Assembly (NCBI RefSeq): GCF_900182955.1
Contig: NZ_FXUL01000021.1
Span: 47,428 to 111,427, forward strand
Length of the DNA: 64,000 nucleotides
Reading direction: 5' to 3'
Source: Noviherbaspirillum suwonense
Lineage (GTDB): Bacteria > Pseudomonadota > Gammaproteobacteria > Burkholderiales > Burkholderiaceae_D
Shown: positions 20,982-30,532 of the stretch, in pieces
How positions within the stretch are numbered: position 1 is the stretch's first letter
Layout of the letters: every line of letters begins with the position of its first letter
Program-made: the position numbers and the translations under genes
The notes under the pieces: generated by a model
What the model was told of the DNA's origin: nothing
What the model saw: the letters and a program-made list of their open reading frames with translations, nothing else
The model's database searches: none

Positions 20982-21383
20982 ATGCGCTTATCGATTCCCC
21001 TGCTCGTCATCGCCTTCCTCGCCGCGCCGCTGGCCCAGGCGGCCGACGCGGTAGAGACCCTGCCTTCCGGCGTGACCGTGCAAAAGCTCAACAAGACCGG
21101 CGGCGCCCAGCCCAAGGCGTCCGACCAGGTCAAGGTGCATTACCGCGGCACGCTGGAAAATGGCACCGAGTTCGACAGTTCGTACAAGCGCGGCGAGCCG
21201 GCCAAGTTCCCGCTGTCGCGGGTGATTCCGTGCTGGACCCAGGGCGTGCAGAAACTGCATGTCGGCGAGAAGGCGCGGCTGGTCTGCCCGGCCAGCACCG
21301 CATACGGCGAGGCCGGCATCCGCGGCGTCATACCGCCCAACAGCACGCTCAACTTCGAGGTCGAGCTGATCGCCATTGAGTAA
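20982..21383 (+). CDS. Periplasmic FKBP-type peptidyl-prolyl isomerase
   Basis: A 133-residue protein with a signal peptide ending ...LAQA (about residue 20). The FKBP fold is shown by VKVHYRGTLENGTEFDSSY, the FPLSRVIPCW insertion site, and AYGEAGIRGVIPPNSTLNFEVEL. It probably assists folding of exported proteins. GAGGA lies before the ATG and a TATACT -10 box is at 20949-20954. It is divergent from the PBP gene. Confidence 0.93.
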   Translation: MRLSIPLLVIAFLAAPLAQAADAVETLPSGVTVQKLNKTGGAQPKASDQVKVHYRGTLENGTEFDSSYKRGEPAKFPLSRVIPCWTQGVQKLHVGEKARLVCPASTAYGEAGIRGVIPPNSTLNFEVELIAIE

Positions 21384-21493
21384 ACCGGCGGCGGCGCGCA
21401 GCCGTCCTGCATCGCTGCCTGCCGCCTGACGCCATTTGCCGCCTGTCGCCGGCGTGATTGACGACCCGATCTCTTTTACACAATCATTGCGCG

Positions 21494-22564
21494 ATGTTCC
21501 CACTCTCCGCCTTACTGCCCGTGCTGTTCGTCGTCACGCTGATGATGCTGCTCAGGCATTTCCTGGGTTCGCTCGCATGGGCCTGCCTGCTGGCCGTGAT
21601 CACCTGGCCGCTGCATGAGAAGCTGCTGCGCCGCGGCTGGTCGCCGGTCGGCAGCGCCGCCACGCTGCTGGGCGCGCTGCTGCTGTCGTTCAGCGGGCCG
21701 TCGATCTTCCTGTTCAACACGCTGAGCAACGAGGTGTCGACCGTCGAACGGCTGCTGGGACAGCTCAACCAGACCGGGGTGCCGCCGCCCGAATGGCTGG
21801 CCAGCCTGCCGCTGGTCGCCAAGCCGGTGCTGGCCTGGTGGCAGGAACACCTGGCCGTGCCCGGCGGGCTCAATACGCTGCTGCGCACCACGGCCGGCGA
21901 CCTGGTGCCGCACCTGACGAGCACGGTGAGCACGCTGGGACCGACCATCCTGGCCAATGCGCTCTACCTGTTCCTGGCGATGCTGACCCTGTTCGTGCTC
22001 TACGTGCAGGGGCCGGCGGTCGTCAAGTACGTGGACCGCGCCGGCCTGCGCATCGTTCCCAATTACTACGCGGTGCTGCGCCGGCTGTTCCCGCTGTCGG
22101 TGCGCGGCACCGCGCTGGGCCTGTGCTCGGTGGCGCTGCTCGAAGGCATCGTGCTGGGCATCGCCTATGCGATAGCGGGGGCGCCGGCGCCGGTGCTGCT
22201 GGGCGTCGTCACCGGCTACATGGCGCTGATCCCGGGCGGCGCGCCGCTGTCGTTCACGCTGGTGTCGCTGCTGCTGCTTGGACAGGGCCATGCCGGCGCG
22301 GCGCTCGGGCTGTTCTGCTGGGGCGCGTTCGAGCTGTTCCTGGTCGACAAGTTCGTGCGGCCAAAGCTGATCGGGCGGCGCGTCGAGCTGCCCTTCCTGG
22401 CGGTGCTGTTCGGCCTGCTGGGCGGCGTCTCGACCATGGGCGTCATCGGGCTCTTCATCGGCCCGTTCATGATGGCCGTGCTGTTCTGGTGGCTGCGCGG
22501 CGGCAAGGTCGATGCGATGGTTGCGGCGGAAAAGGCGGCCGCCAAGGACAATGTCGCCGTCTGA
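21494..22564 (+). CDS. AI-2E (PerM-like) family membrane permease
   Basis: A 356-residue polytopic inner-membrane protein with about seven or eight hydrophobic segments. It has the family's GxLxGxxIGP-type C-terminal region (LGGVSTMGVIGLFIGPFMMAVLF) and a central extracytoplasmic segment. Family members include exporters and antiporters; the substrate cannot be read from sequence. The ATG at 21494 is preferred over an upstream TTG (21458); no good Shine-Dalgarno is visible. Confidence 0.85.
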   Translation: MFPLSALLPVLFVVTLMMLLRHFLGSLAWACLLAVITWPLHEKLLRRGWSPVGSAATLLGALLLSFSGPSIFLFNTLSNEVSTVERLLGQLNQTGVPPPEWLASLPLVAKPVLAWWQEHLAVPGGLNTLLRTTAGDLVPHLTSTVSTLGPTILANALYLFLAMLTLFVLYVQGPAVVKYVDRAGLRIVPNYYAVLRRLFPLSVRGTALGLCSVALLEGIVLGIAYAIAGAPAPVLLGVVTGYMALIPGGAPLSFTLVSLLLLGQGHAGAALGLFCWGAFELFLVDKFVRPKLIGRRVELPFLAVLFGLLGGVSTMGVIGLFIGPFMMAVLFWWLRGGKVDAMVAAEKAAAKDNVAV

Positions 22565-22700
22565 GACGGCGCCGGCAACCGCGTTGCAGTGCCGCCTGGC
22601 AGCCGCCGCGCCGGAAATTTGCATATTCCCGCAAAATTCCGAGAACTTTCTGAATTTCAAACTGCTCTGATTCCAATTTGACAATTAGAATTGTGACCGT

Positions 22701-23321
22701 ATGAAACAAGTCTCCGTCGACAATGTCGTCAGCACCTACCGCTTCTATGCGCCCCTCTACGACCGCATGTTCGGCGCCATATTCGAGCCCGGCAGGCGGG
22801 CGCTGGCCGAAGCGGCCTGCTCCGTCCGCCCCGAGTCCCTGCTCGAAGTCGGCGTGGGCACCGGCCTCACGCTGTCGCAATACCCGGGCAATGCCGAGAT
22901 CGTCGGCATCGACGTATCCAGCGAGATGCTCGACATCGCCCGCTGGCGCGCCGAACAGCTTCCCGACCACAATATCCAGCTCAGCGAGATGAATGCGGAG
23001 CACATGGATTTCCCGGACGGCTACTTCGACTGCGTCGCGCTGCCCTATGTGCTGTCGGTCACGCCCAATCCCGAGAAGCTGGTCGCGGAAATCCGCCGGG
23101 TCTGCCGCAAGGGCGGCACCATCCTGATCCTCAACCATTTCAGCGGCAGCCGATTCTGGTGGCTCCTGGAACGCGCGGTTCGATCGCTGGCCGACCGCAT
23201 CGGTTTCCGCTCCGACTTCTGCTACAACGAGCAGGTGCTGCGGCACGACTGGGAAGTCGTGTCGGCCCGGAATGTGAATTTCCTCGGGCTGTCGAAGCTG
23301 GTGACGATTCGGAACGTATAG
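22701..23321 (+). CDS. pmtA: Phosphatidylethanolamine N-methyltransferase (PmtA-type)
   Basis: A 206-residue soluble class I methyltransferase. Motif I is LEVGVGTGL at 48-56, with GIDVSSEML and LNHFSG as later motifs. The opening YRFYAPLYDRMFG matches bacterial PmtA, which methylates phosphatidylethanolamine using SAM toward phosphatidylcholine. Substrate is inferred from family resemblance only. A short AATTAGAATT palindrome lies immediately upstream. Confidence 0.75.
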   Translation: MKQVSVDNVVSTYRFYAPLYDRMFGAIFEPGRRALAEAACSVRPESLLEVGVGTGLTLSQYPGNAEIVGIDVSSEMLDIARWRAEQLPDHNIQLSEMNAEHMDFPDGYFDCVALPYVLSVTPNPEKLVAEIRRVCRKGGTILILNHFSGSRFWWLLERAVRSLADRIGFRSDFCYNEQVLRHDWEVVSARNVNFLGLSKLVTIRNV

Positions 23322-23441
23322 CCGCGGCAGGACGTGATCGGCCCGGAAGTCATGCCTGCGCCGGCAGCGGCGCGGCGCCGGAAGAATCCCCGGCCGCGGG
23401 CGGCCGCTTCGCCGATAATGGCGGCTTTGCCCCGACCCACG

Positions 23442-24662
23442 ATGACCTTCCCTACACTCGGCCTGATCGACCCCCTGCTGCGCGCGCTCGACACGCTGGG
23501 CTATGAAAAGCCCACCCCGGTCCAGGCGCAGGCGATCCCGGCGGTACTGGCCGGGCGCGACCTGATGGCGGCTGCGCAGACCGGCACCGGCAAGACCGCC
23601 GGCTTCGCGCTGCCGCTGCTGCAGCGCCTGACGATGCAGGGCCCGCAGGTGGCGGCCAACTCGGTGCGCCTGCTGGTGCTGGTGCCGACCCGCGAACTGG
23701 CGGTCCAGGTCTACGACAGCTTCTGCGCGTACGGGCAGAACCTGCCGCTGCGCATGGCGCTGGCCTACGGCGGCGTCAGCATCAATCCGCAGATGATGAA
23801 GCTGCGCCGCGGCGCCGACCTGCTGGTGGCCACGCCGGGCAGGCTGCTGGACCTGCACCGGCAGAATGCGCTGAAGTTCGGCCAGCTCGAAGCGCTGGTG
23901 CTGGACGAGGCCGACCGGATGCTGGACCTGGGTTTCTCGCGCGAACTCAACGACATCTTCGCGCTGCTGCCGGCGCAGCGGCAGACGCTGCTGTTCTCGG
24001 CGACGTTTTCGGACGCGATCCGCGGCCTGGCCAACACGCTGCTGCGGCAGCCGCTGTCGATCGAGGCGACGCCGCGCAACACCACCGCCAAAGGCGTGAA
24101 GCAGTGGATGATCCCGGTCGACAAGAAACGCAAGACCGAGCTGTTCCTGCACCTGCTGAAAAAGAAGCGCTGGAAGCAGGTGCTGGTCTTCGTCAAGACC
24201 CGCAAGGGCACCGACCTGCTGGTCGAGGCGCTGCTGGCGCACGGCATACGGGCCGACGCGATCCACGGCGACAAGCCGCAGCCGGCCCGGCTGCGCGCGC
24301 TGGAACGCTTCAAGGCGGCCGAGGTGCAGGTGCTGGCGGCAACCGATGTCGCGGCCCGCGGCCTGGATATCGACGACCTGCCGCACGTGATCAACTTCGA
24401 CCTGCCCACGGTGGCCGAAGACTATATCCACCGCATCGGCCGCACCGGCCGCGCCGGCGCCCAGGGCGAGGCGCTGTCGCTGGTGGCCGCGGACGAAGTG
24501 CCGCAGCTGGCCGCAATCGAGATGCTGACCAAAACGCCGCTGCAGCGCATCGAGGAACCCGGCTTCGTGCCCGAGCACCGTGTGCCGATGACCGATGCGG
24601 CCGGCCAGGTGGTTAAAAAACCGAAGAAGCCGAAAAAACCGAAAGCGGCGCGCCGTTTCTGA
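23442..24662 (+). CDS. DEAD-box ATP-dependent RNA helicase (RhlE-like)
   Basis: A 406-residue helicase core with the Q motif (F3 and Q28), Walker A AQTGTGKT (45-52), PTRELA, TPGRLL, DEAD, SAT, and C-terminal ARGLDI and HRIGRTGRAG. A short Lys/Pro tail (KKPKKPKKPK) ends the protein, typical of RhlE-type enzymes. It would unwind structured RNA in ribosome assembly or mRNA decay. The ATG at 23442 fits the family start; the frame is open upstream to 23334 without support. Confidence 0.93.
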   Translation: MTFPTLGLIDPLLRALDTLGYEKPTPVQAQAIPAVLAGRDLMAAAQTGTGKTAGFALPLLQRLTMQGPQVAANSVRLLVLVPTRELAVQVYDSFCAYGQNLPLRMALAYGGVSINPQMMKLRRGADLLVATPGRLLDLHRQNALKFGQLEALVLDEADRMLDLGFSRELNDIFALLPAQRQTLLFSATFSDAIRGLANTLLRQPLSIEATPRNTTAKGVKQWMIPVDKKRKTELFLHLLKKKRWKQVLVFVKTRKGTDLLVEALLAHGIRADAIHGDKPQPARLRALERFKAAEVQVLAATDVAARGLDIDDLPHVINFDLPTVAEDYIHRIGRTGRAGAQGEALSLVAADEVPQLAAIEMLTKTPLQRIEEPGFVPEHRVPMTDAAGQVVKKPKKPKKPKAARRF

Positions 24663-24765
24663 GGCCGTAACTGGGTTTCCGAACTGCCGCGCTGTTTGAT
24701 TTCGGTCACACGTGCGTTAATCGGTTGAGAATTGATGCATAGCATAATGTCACAGCCTTAAACTG

Positions 24766-26547
24766 ATGACATTCCAACAAAACTGGCAGCAAGCCAGACC
24801 TTCATACGAGGCAGGGCTTATGGGCAACAGCGATAGTTTCGACACCGGCACCGGCGAACTCGCGCCGCGCACTGGTGAATTCCTGGCCGGCGTGCTGGCG
24901 CTGTCACGCATTTCGCGGGTGACTGTCGCGCTGGAATCCGGCCATCGCGCCGGACCGGCGCTGCAGGAGGCGGCGAAATTGACCGCGCATGCGGAAACCA
25001 GCGTGCTGTTCGACCGCTGGCGCGGCGACCCGCTCGCCGACCTGGCCGCAGCCCTGTTCAGCGCACACCCGGACGTCGCCCCCGCACCGGGCGAGAGCCT
25101 GGCGCAAGGGCTGCGCCGGCTGCAGTCGCGCGAACGCCGTTCGCTGCTGGTGATCTTCGACCGCTTCGACGACTACCTGGCGCAGCCGGCCGACGATCCC
25201 CGGAATGCCGCGTTCGACCAGGCGTTCGTGCAGATGGCGAACGACGACGAACTCGACGTGCATTTCCTGCTGGTGCAGGACGAAGCGGCCGAATCCCTGC
25301 TCGGCCGTTTCCAGGACGGGATTCCGGGCATCGGCGACGGTTGCCTGCGCATGCCGGCCGGCGGCATCGGCGACAGCCGCGACGAGACGCCAACAGCGGC
25401 GCCGGATGCCGGCCGGGCGTCGCGGCGCGACCGCTCGTTCGGGATGCTGCTGGAACGGCTGACCGCGATCGCGCCGGGCGATGAAGCAGCGCCGGGCCAA
25501 CCCCGGGAAGCGATCCCGCCGGCCCCGCCGCGGCCCGCCGAGAGCGGCCAGCCGCCTGCCGATGTCGAACCCGTGCAGCGCGTGCAGCCGGCAGGCAACG
25601 ACACCATCGTGAACGACACGCTGGCCGATCGCGCCATCCAGGACCAGCCGGCCTCGGAACCGGAACCGGAACCGGAACCGCAGTCGCAATGGCAGTCGCA
25701 GTCGCAGTCGCAGACATCGCCGGCTCCCAAACCCGAACCCGTCATCACCAGGCGCGAGCCGTCGTTCTCGGCATACCGGGAAGCCGACCTCGCGCCGCCG
25801 GCAGCGCCGGAGCCGTCCGCCGTGCTGCCGACGCCGGCCGACCCGCCGGCCCGGACCCCGGAGCCGGCCGCAGCCGCGCCGCGCAGCAAGGCCCCGATGG
25901 CGCTGCTGGCCGTCGTGCTGGCGGCAGCCGCCGGTTTCTACGCCTACCGGCACCAGGCGCCGGCCAAACCGGAAGCTACGGCAGCGGCAAGCATCGCCAG
26001 CCCGGGCAAGGATGCCGCAGCCGCAAGGGAAGCGGAAACCGCCGCACCCCAGCCGAAGCCGGCAAACCCTGCGCCGCCGTTAATGGCGGCGCCGTCGATG
26101 GCTGCAACAGCACCGGCTCCGGCGCCGGCATCCGAAGCGCCAGCCGCAGCGCCCGCAGCGCCCACCGCATCCGCTGCGCCCACAGCGCCCACAGCACCCG
26201 CCGCATCCGGCCCGATCGCGGCCCGCGGCACACCGACCGTATATATCCACGTGCGCAGCCAGCGCGAGCGCGACCGGCTCCAGGCAATGGCGCGCAAGCT
26301 GGCGGGACAGGGCATCAAGGTGGTGGACGTCAAGGTCATGAACAAGGGCCCGAGCGTGGCCGACGTGCGGTATTTCCGGGACGAGGACAGGGAAGCGGCG
26401 CTGACCGTCCAGAAGGCGCTGTCGGCGGCCGGCGTCCCGGTGCCCCGGCTGAGCCGGATGAACGGTTTCGAGAACAGCACCCGCCCCGGCCATTTCGAGG
26501 CCTGGCTGGGCAGCGACTACACGCCCGACCCGGTCCGGCGCCGCTGA
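24766..26547 (+). CDS. Membrane protein with degenerate NTPase-like head and C-terminal SPOR/LytR-C-like domain
   Basis: A 593-residue protein with three parts. Residues about 15-200 resemble a STAND/AAA-type module with a Walker-B-like strand (SLLVIFDRFDDYL) but no Walker A that I can find. A long low-complexity Pro/Glu/Gln linker follows. One membrane segment (about 380-398) precedes an Ala/Pro linker and a terminal domain of about 105 residues (VYIHVRSQRERDRLQAMARKL) like SPOR or LytR-C modules. ATG 24820 with GAGG is an alternative start. Role unknown; the envelope-spanning layout suggests a cell-wall or division factor. Confidence 0.55.
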   Translation: MTFQQNWQQARPSYEAGLMGNSDSFDTGTGELAPRTGEFLAGVLALSRISRVTVALESGHRAGPALQEAAKLTAHAETSVLFDRWRGDPLADLAAALFSAHPDVAPAPGESLAQGLRRLQSRERRSLLVIFDRFDDYLAQPADDPRNAAFDQAFVQMANDDELDVHFLLVQDEAAESLLGRFQDGIPGIGDGCLRMPAGGIGDSRDETPTAAPDAGRASRRDRSFGMLLERLTAIAPGDEAAPGQPREAIPPAPPRPAESGQPPADVEPVQRVQPAGNDTIVNDTLADRAIQDQPASEPEPEPEPQSQWQSQSQSQTSPAPKPEPVITRREPSFSAYREADLAPPAAPEPSAVLPTPADPPARTPEPAAAAPRSKAPMALLAVVLAAAAGFYAYRHQAPAKPEATAAASIASPGKDAAAAREAETAAPQPKPANPAPPLMAAPSMAATAPAPAPASEAPAAAPAAPTASAAPTAPTAPAASGPIAARGTPTVYIHVRSQRERDRLQAMARKLAGQGIKVVDVKVMNKGPSVADVRYFRDEDREAALTVQKALSAAGVPVPRLSRMNGFENSTRPGHFEAWLGSDYTPDPVRRR

Positions 26548-26661
26548 TTCCTGTCCGCCGCTGCGCAGCGAACCGCGCATCGGTGCGCATTTTAGGGCGG
26601 CAATACCCGCCGCCGATTCGCTTCCGGCAGCCACTTTCCGGTGGCGAAACCCATTGCTCTC

Positions 26662-26667
26662 TATAAT
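26662..26667 (+). promoter_or_regulatory. -10 hexamer upstream of the NYN gene
   Basis: A perfect TATAAT lies in the 300-bp gap before the NYN-LOTUS gene, about 180 bp from its ATG. The -35 is poor. The rest of the gap holds no gene that I can support. Confidence 0.4.
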
Positions 26668-26848
26668 GGCGCGGGCGTACCATCCGGCATGCGCCTGAAA
26701 AGGCTGCGCAGGTACGACGCGGCAGCGAACGCCGGCACGCCAGACACATCATCCGGAGCCTTGACTCCCGGTTGCGCATGACGCAGCCACGCATGCCCTA
26801 CCCGCGGCACTGCTCCGGACAACAACACTTATCGGAGATTTACATTTT

Positions 26849-28495
26849 ATGGCTGCACCCAACGACAACATCAGCATGGCCCTGTACTGCGATTTCGAGA
26901 ATGTCGCGCTCGGCGTGCGCGACGCGAAATACGACAAGTTCAACATCAAGCCCGTGCTGGAGCGGCTTCTGCTCAAGGGCAGCATCGTGGTCAAGAAGGC
27001 CTATTGCGACTGGGACCGTTACAAGGAATTCAAGCCGCAGATGCATGAGGCCTCGTTCGAGCTGATCGAGATCCCGCACGTGCGGATGTCCGGCAAGAAC
27101 TCGGCCGACATCCGCCTGGTGGTCGATGCGCTGGACCTCTGCTACACCAAGTCCCACGTCAACACCTTCGTCATCATCAGCGGCGATTCCGACTTTTCGC
27201 CGCTGGTGTCCAAGCTGCGCGAGAACGCGAAATACGTGATCGGCGTCGGCGTCAAGGACTCCACGTCCGACCTGCTGGTGGCCAACTGCGACGAATTCAT
27301 CTTCATCGACGACCTGGTCCGCGAAAGCCGCCGGGCCGCGGCCAGCCGCGAAACCCGCCAGACCCCGGCCGCCGCGCGCCGCCCGGCGCAGGTGGAAGAA
27401 GAACTGAAGCCCAAGGAAAGCCTGGAAGTGCGCAAGAACCGCGCAATCGACCTGGCATCGGAAACCTTCGAGGCGCTGATGGCCGAGCGCGGCGACAACG
27501 GAAAGATCTGGGCGTCGGCGCTGAAGCAGGCAATCAAGCGCCGCAAGCCCGACTTCAACGAGGTGTATTTCGGTTTCCGCACCTTCGGCAACCTGCTGGA
27601 AGAGGCGCAGGGACGCGGCCTGCTCGAGATCGGCCGCGACGACAAGTCCGGTTCCTATGTCTACCGCAGCAGCCGGGCGCTGGCCGCCGAAGCGGCGCTG
27701 GCGGCGCAGCAGGCGCAAGCCAGCGCAGCCCCGGCCGCCGCCGTGACGCCAACCGCGCCGGCCGCTGAAACTGCGACGAGCGCACCCGCCGCCGCACCTG
27801 CCGCGCCGGAAGCGGCCGAACGCCCACGGGGCCGCGGTCGCCGCAATGGCCGCGCCGCGCCGCTCGAAGGCGCCATTGCCGACACATCGCCCGCCCAGGA
27901 TGACGCCGCTGCGCCAGTCGACAGCCATGCCGCGCCGGAAGACGTATCCGTGCAGGCATTGCACAGCGCAGTCGACGCGGAAACGAATGCGGATGCAGAA
28001 GAACTGCCGCAAGACGACCGTTCCGCGGACGACGAGACGCCGGCCGCGCCGGCGCGTGAAGATGGCCGTGGCAGGCGCGGCGGTCGCAAGACCGCTTCCC
28101 AGCGCCGCAATGCCGTGATGCCTGCGCCACAGCCCGCCGACGAGCCGATCCCGGCCCCACGGCCGGCAGAAGCGGAAGAATTGACCGCCGCACCGGAGCC
28201 GCAGGACGAAGCGGTCGAAATGCCGACGCCGACCCCGTCCCGCGAAATCGACCTGCCGATCAGCAACGCGCAGCGCCGCGCAATGCGCAGCAGCGCCCGC
28301 AAGCCGGCGCGCGGCAAGCCGAAGGCGGATGCGCCAGCCGAACCGGTCGCAGTCGCGCCGGTAATGGATGCGGAGGAAGCTGCGCCGCCGGCGCCGATGG
28401 ACGCCGACGGCGACGCCGCTGCCGCGCCGCAAAAGCGCACCGGCGCGCGTTCCGGCCGCGGGCGCAAGCCCAGGGCCGCCGCGAGCGGCGAGTAA
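26849..28495 (+). CDS. NYN-domain RNase with OST-HTH/LOTUS domain
   Basis: A 548-residue protein. The N-terminal NYN (PIN-like) nuclease domain has acidic residues in CDFENV (D15), SADIRLVVDAL and SGDSDFSPLV, the metal-binding set. An OST-HTH/LOTUS RNA-binding domain follows at about 190-275 (ALKQAIKRRKPDFNE). The C-terminal half is low-complexity Ala/Pro/Glu with RGRGRR-type basic patches. It is probably an RNA-processing or decay enzyme. The start has GGAG upstream and the family N-terminus. Confidence 0.85.
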   Translation: MAAPNDNISMALYCDFENVALGVRDAKYDKFNIKPVLERLLLKGSIVVKKAYCDWDRYKEFKPQMHEASFELIEIPHVRMSGKNSADIRLVVDALDLCYTKSHVNTFVIISGDSDFSPLVSKLRENAKYVIGVGVKDSTSDLLVANCDEFIFIDDLVRESRRAAASRETRQTPAAARRPAQVEEELKPKESLEVRKNRAIDLASETFEALMAERGDNGKIWASALKQAIKRRKPDFNEVYFGFRTFGNLLEEAQGRGLLEIGRDDKSGSYVYRSSRALAAEAALAAQQAQASAAPAAAVTPTAPAAETATSAPAAAPAAPEAAERPRGRGRRNGRAAPLEGAIADTSPAQDDAAAPVDSHAAPEDVSVQALHSAVDAETNADAEELPQDDRSADDETPAAPAREDGRGRRGGRKTASQRRNAVMPAPQPADEPIPAPRPAEAEELTAAPEPQDEAVEMPTPTPSREIDLPISNAQRRAMRSSARKPARGKPKADAPAEPVAVAPVMDAEEAAPPAPMDADGDAAAAPQKRTGARSGRGRKPRAAASGE

Positions 28496-28527
28496 ACCCA
28501 CGGTTCAGAACCAGGAAAGGAAGCGTC

Positions 28528-28989
28528 ATGAAAGCCACCCTGCCACGCCTCGTCGCCGCCAGCCTGCTGGCGGCTGCATTGTTTCCGGCCGCCAGCGCCC
28601 ACGCGCAGCTGGGGGACCTGCTCGACAAGGCCAAGGGAGCTGGCGCCTCCAGCGGGTCCGGCGCGTCCGGCGCCCTGGGTGGACTGGGCGGCGCGCTGTC
28701 CGGCCAGTCGATGACGGCCGGCAGCACCGGCAATGTCGCCGGCATCCTGGAATTCTGCATCAGGAACAACTACCTCAACGGCAATGCCGCTTCCGGCGTC
28801 AAGGATGCGCTGATGGGCAAGCTGCCCGGCGGTTCGGCAAAGTCGGACAGCGGCTATGGCGACGGCGCCAAGGGCATCCTGAACAGCGCCAGCGGTAACA
28901 AGCTGGACCTGGGCGGCGGCGGCCTGAAGGCCCAGGTCACCAAGCAGGTTTGCGACACCGTGCTGTCGCAGGCAAAGTCGCTGCTGTAG
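28528..28989 (+). CDS. DUF2501 (YjjA-like) secreted protein
   Basis: A 153-residue periplasmic protein with a signal peptide cleaved after AHA (about residue 26). A Gly/Ser-rich region follows, then the DUF2501 core with two Cys (FCIRNNYLNG and VCDTVL). Function unknown. It has a strong AGGAAAGGAA ribosome site and starts 32 bp after the NYN gene, so co-transcription is likely. A GC hairpin (29001-29018) follows the stop. Confidence 0.85.
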   Translation: MKATLPRLVAASLLAAALFPAASAHAQLGDLLDKAKGAGASSGSGASGALGGLGGALSGQSMTAGSTGNVAGILEFCIRNNYLNGNAASGVKDALMGKLPGGSAKSDSGYGDGAKGILNSASGNKLDLGGGGLKAQVTKQVCDTVLSQAKSLL

Positions 28990-29064
28990 CGTCACGGGTC
29001 TTCCCGCCAACGCGGGAAACCAGCACAATCTCGGACCATCCAACACTCTTCCAGCGGGTGCGCC

Positions 29065-29274
29065 ATGCCGCAAACAGTGCTGTTCAAGGGGTATACGGTT
29101 TCCGGCGCGGCCCGCGAGCATGAAGGCCGCTGGCATGCCTGCTACGTGATCGAAAAGGATAGGCGGCTGGTCCAGAAAGCCGGCTTCGTCCTTTCCCACT
29201 GCGCGGTTTCCGCCGCCGAACATGCGGCGCTGTTGCGGGCGCTGCAGTGGATCAACCAGATGGACGATGCCTGA
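29065..29274 (+). CDS. Small hypothetical protein (69 aa)
   Basis: A 69-residue protein with no recognised domain (starts MPQTVLFKGY, ends LQWINQMDDA). Composition looks coding. The ATG has only a weak GGGTG upstream. It lies on the same strand as the DUF2501 gene, 75 bp downstream after a hairpin. Confidence 0.55.
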   Translation: MPQTVLFKGYTVSGAAREHEGRWHACYVIEKDRRLVQKAGFVLSHCAVSAAEHAALLRALQWINQMDDA

Positions 29275-29446
29275 ACCCGGTCCGGCATGACGCCGCTCAC
29301 GGGGCAGCCATCGTGGCCGCGACGCCGGCTGGCGCGCTGAGCCTTCGCGGTCGGCCTTCCGGATTCCGCTTGGCCCTGCGAGAACCCGTTCGATGGAGCG
29401 ACAGTCGCCATTCCCTGGAAATGAATTTCACCACAGCCGTTGCGAC

Positions 29447-30361
29447 TTATCGCCAGGGGATGGCGACCTGCCGCTCATTGTCGGCATTCATTGCGTAGAC
29501 ATGCAGGCCATGCACGCCCAGCCGCTCGGTGGCCGGGTCGGACAGGTGCACCGGCAGCACCGATTCCCCGCCGAAACAAGCCTTCAACGCAGGCAGCAGG
29601 TGGCGTCCTTCGGCCGCGCGCAGCTGGACGTAGGCCAGCGCCCGCGACTCGTGCAGGGCCCGCTTGGCTTTCTCGCCCGATGGCTTGGGAAAGACTTGCG
29701 GAAAGCGCGCGCACAGGTGCCTGGACTGCAGCTTGAGCTGCCGCCATTCATCCGGCGTCAGCGCGGTGGCGCCAGGCCCGCCGGCCTGCCCGGGACGCAG
29801 CACCAGCGCCTTGCCCTGCCCGGCCAGCTGCTGCGGCGTCATGCCCAGCGACGCCATGATGCTGCTCAGCATGACCGTGCGCAGTCCCAGCCCTTTGGCC
29901 TGGCTGGCGACGACGTCGTAGTAAGGCGCCGAGAGCGCGGCCGGAATGCCGTTATGCGCGGCATGGGCGTCCGCCAGCAGCAGCACGGGCTTGCAATGCG
30001 CGCCCAGCGACTGCGCCATGTCGAGGAAGCCGCGCAGGGTGTTGCGTTCGGCCGCATTCAGGCCCTGCTCGGCCGGGAGCAGGCTGCGAAAGCCCCAGAA
30101 CATCGCCAGATGCACGGTCCTGCCGGCCGTCAGCGCCCGCAGCGCCGACGATGTCAGCGCATCGCCGCCCAGCCCGCGCACCAGCGGCAGGCCCAGGATT
30201 TTCTCGCGCTGCGGCGCATGCGGCGTATGGTGCAGCAAGGTCGGCGGCGGCGCCGATCGCGAGCGCAGACGCGGACGCGCGAACGATTGTGCTTGCGCCA
30301 GCGACGCGGCCAGGAACAAGGGCGGCTGTAAAGCGGCGGCAGTTTGCAGTGCTGGAATCAT
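29447..30361 (-). CDS. Hypothetical protein (304 aa), possible Rossmann/HUP-like fold
   Basis: A 304-residue protein that I do not recognise. The N-terminus may be a weak signal peptide (to about residue 26, AQA). Residues about 80-180 alternate hydrophobic strands and helices (HLAMFWGF, KPVLLLADAHAAHNG, GLRTVMLSSI), suggesting a Rossmann- or HUP-like fold; the LLADAHA segment resembles class I tRNA-synthetase-type loops. That is speculation. The ATG at 30361 has GAGAGGA at good spacing and was preferred over the TTG at 30367. Confidence 0.6.
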   Translation of the reverse strand: MIPALQTAAALQPPLFLAASLAQAQSFARPRLRSRSAPPPTLLHHTPHAPQREKILGLPLVRGLGGDALTSSALRALTAGRTVHLAMFWGFRSLLPAEQGLNAAERNTLRGFLDMAQSLGAHCKPVLLLADAHAAHNGIPAALSAPYYDVVASQAKGLGLRTVMLSSIMASLGMTPQQLAGQGKALVLRPGQAGGPGATALTPDEWRQLKLQSRHLCARFPQVFPKPSGEKAKRALHESRALAYVQLRAAEGRHLLPALKACFGGESVLPVHLSDPATERLGVHGLHVYAMNADNERQVAIPWR

Positions 30362-30532
30362 CGGCAATCCTCTCGATAAGAAGCATGACTTCTGGTATTG
30401 GGCGGATTGTAACGGCTAGCCCGACGTACCCAACGAAGCGTTTCACATTAGCTTATTCGGCATCAGCCGATGCCGAGGATGAGCGCACTCGTCAGCCTCT
30501 GCCCGCGCAGGCAGCGCCCCGCCCGATCCGCG

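Noticed and set aside
24766..26547. Functional STAND/AAA ATPase
   Set aside because: No Walker A motif could be found in the head, so active ATP hydrolysis is not claimed.
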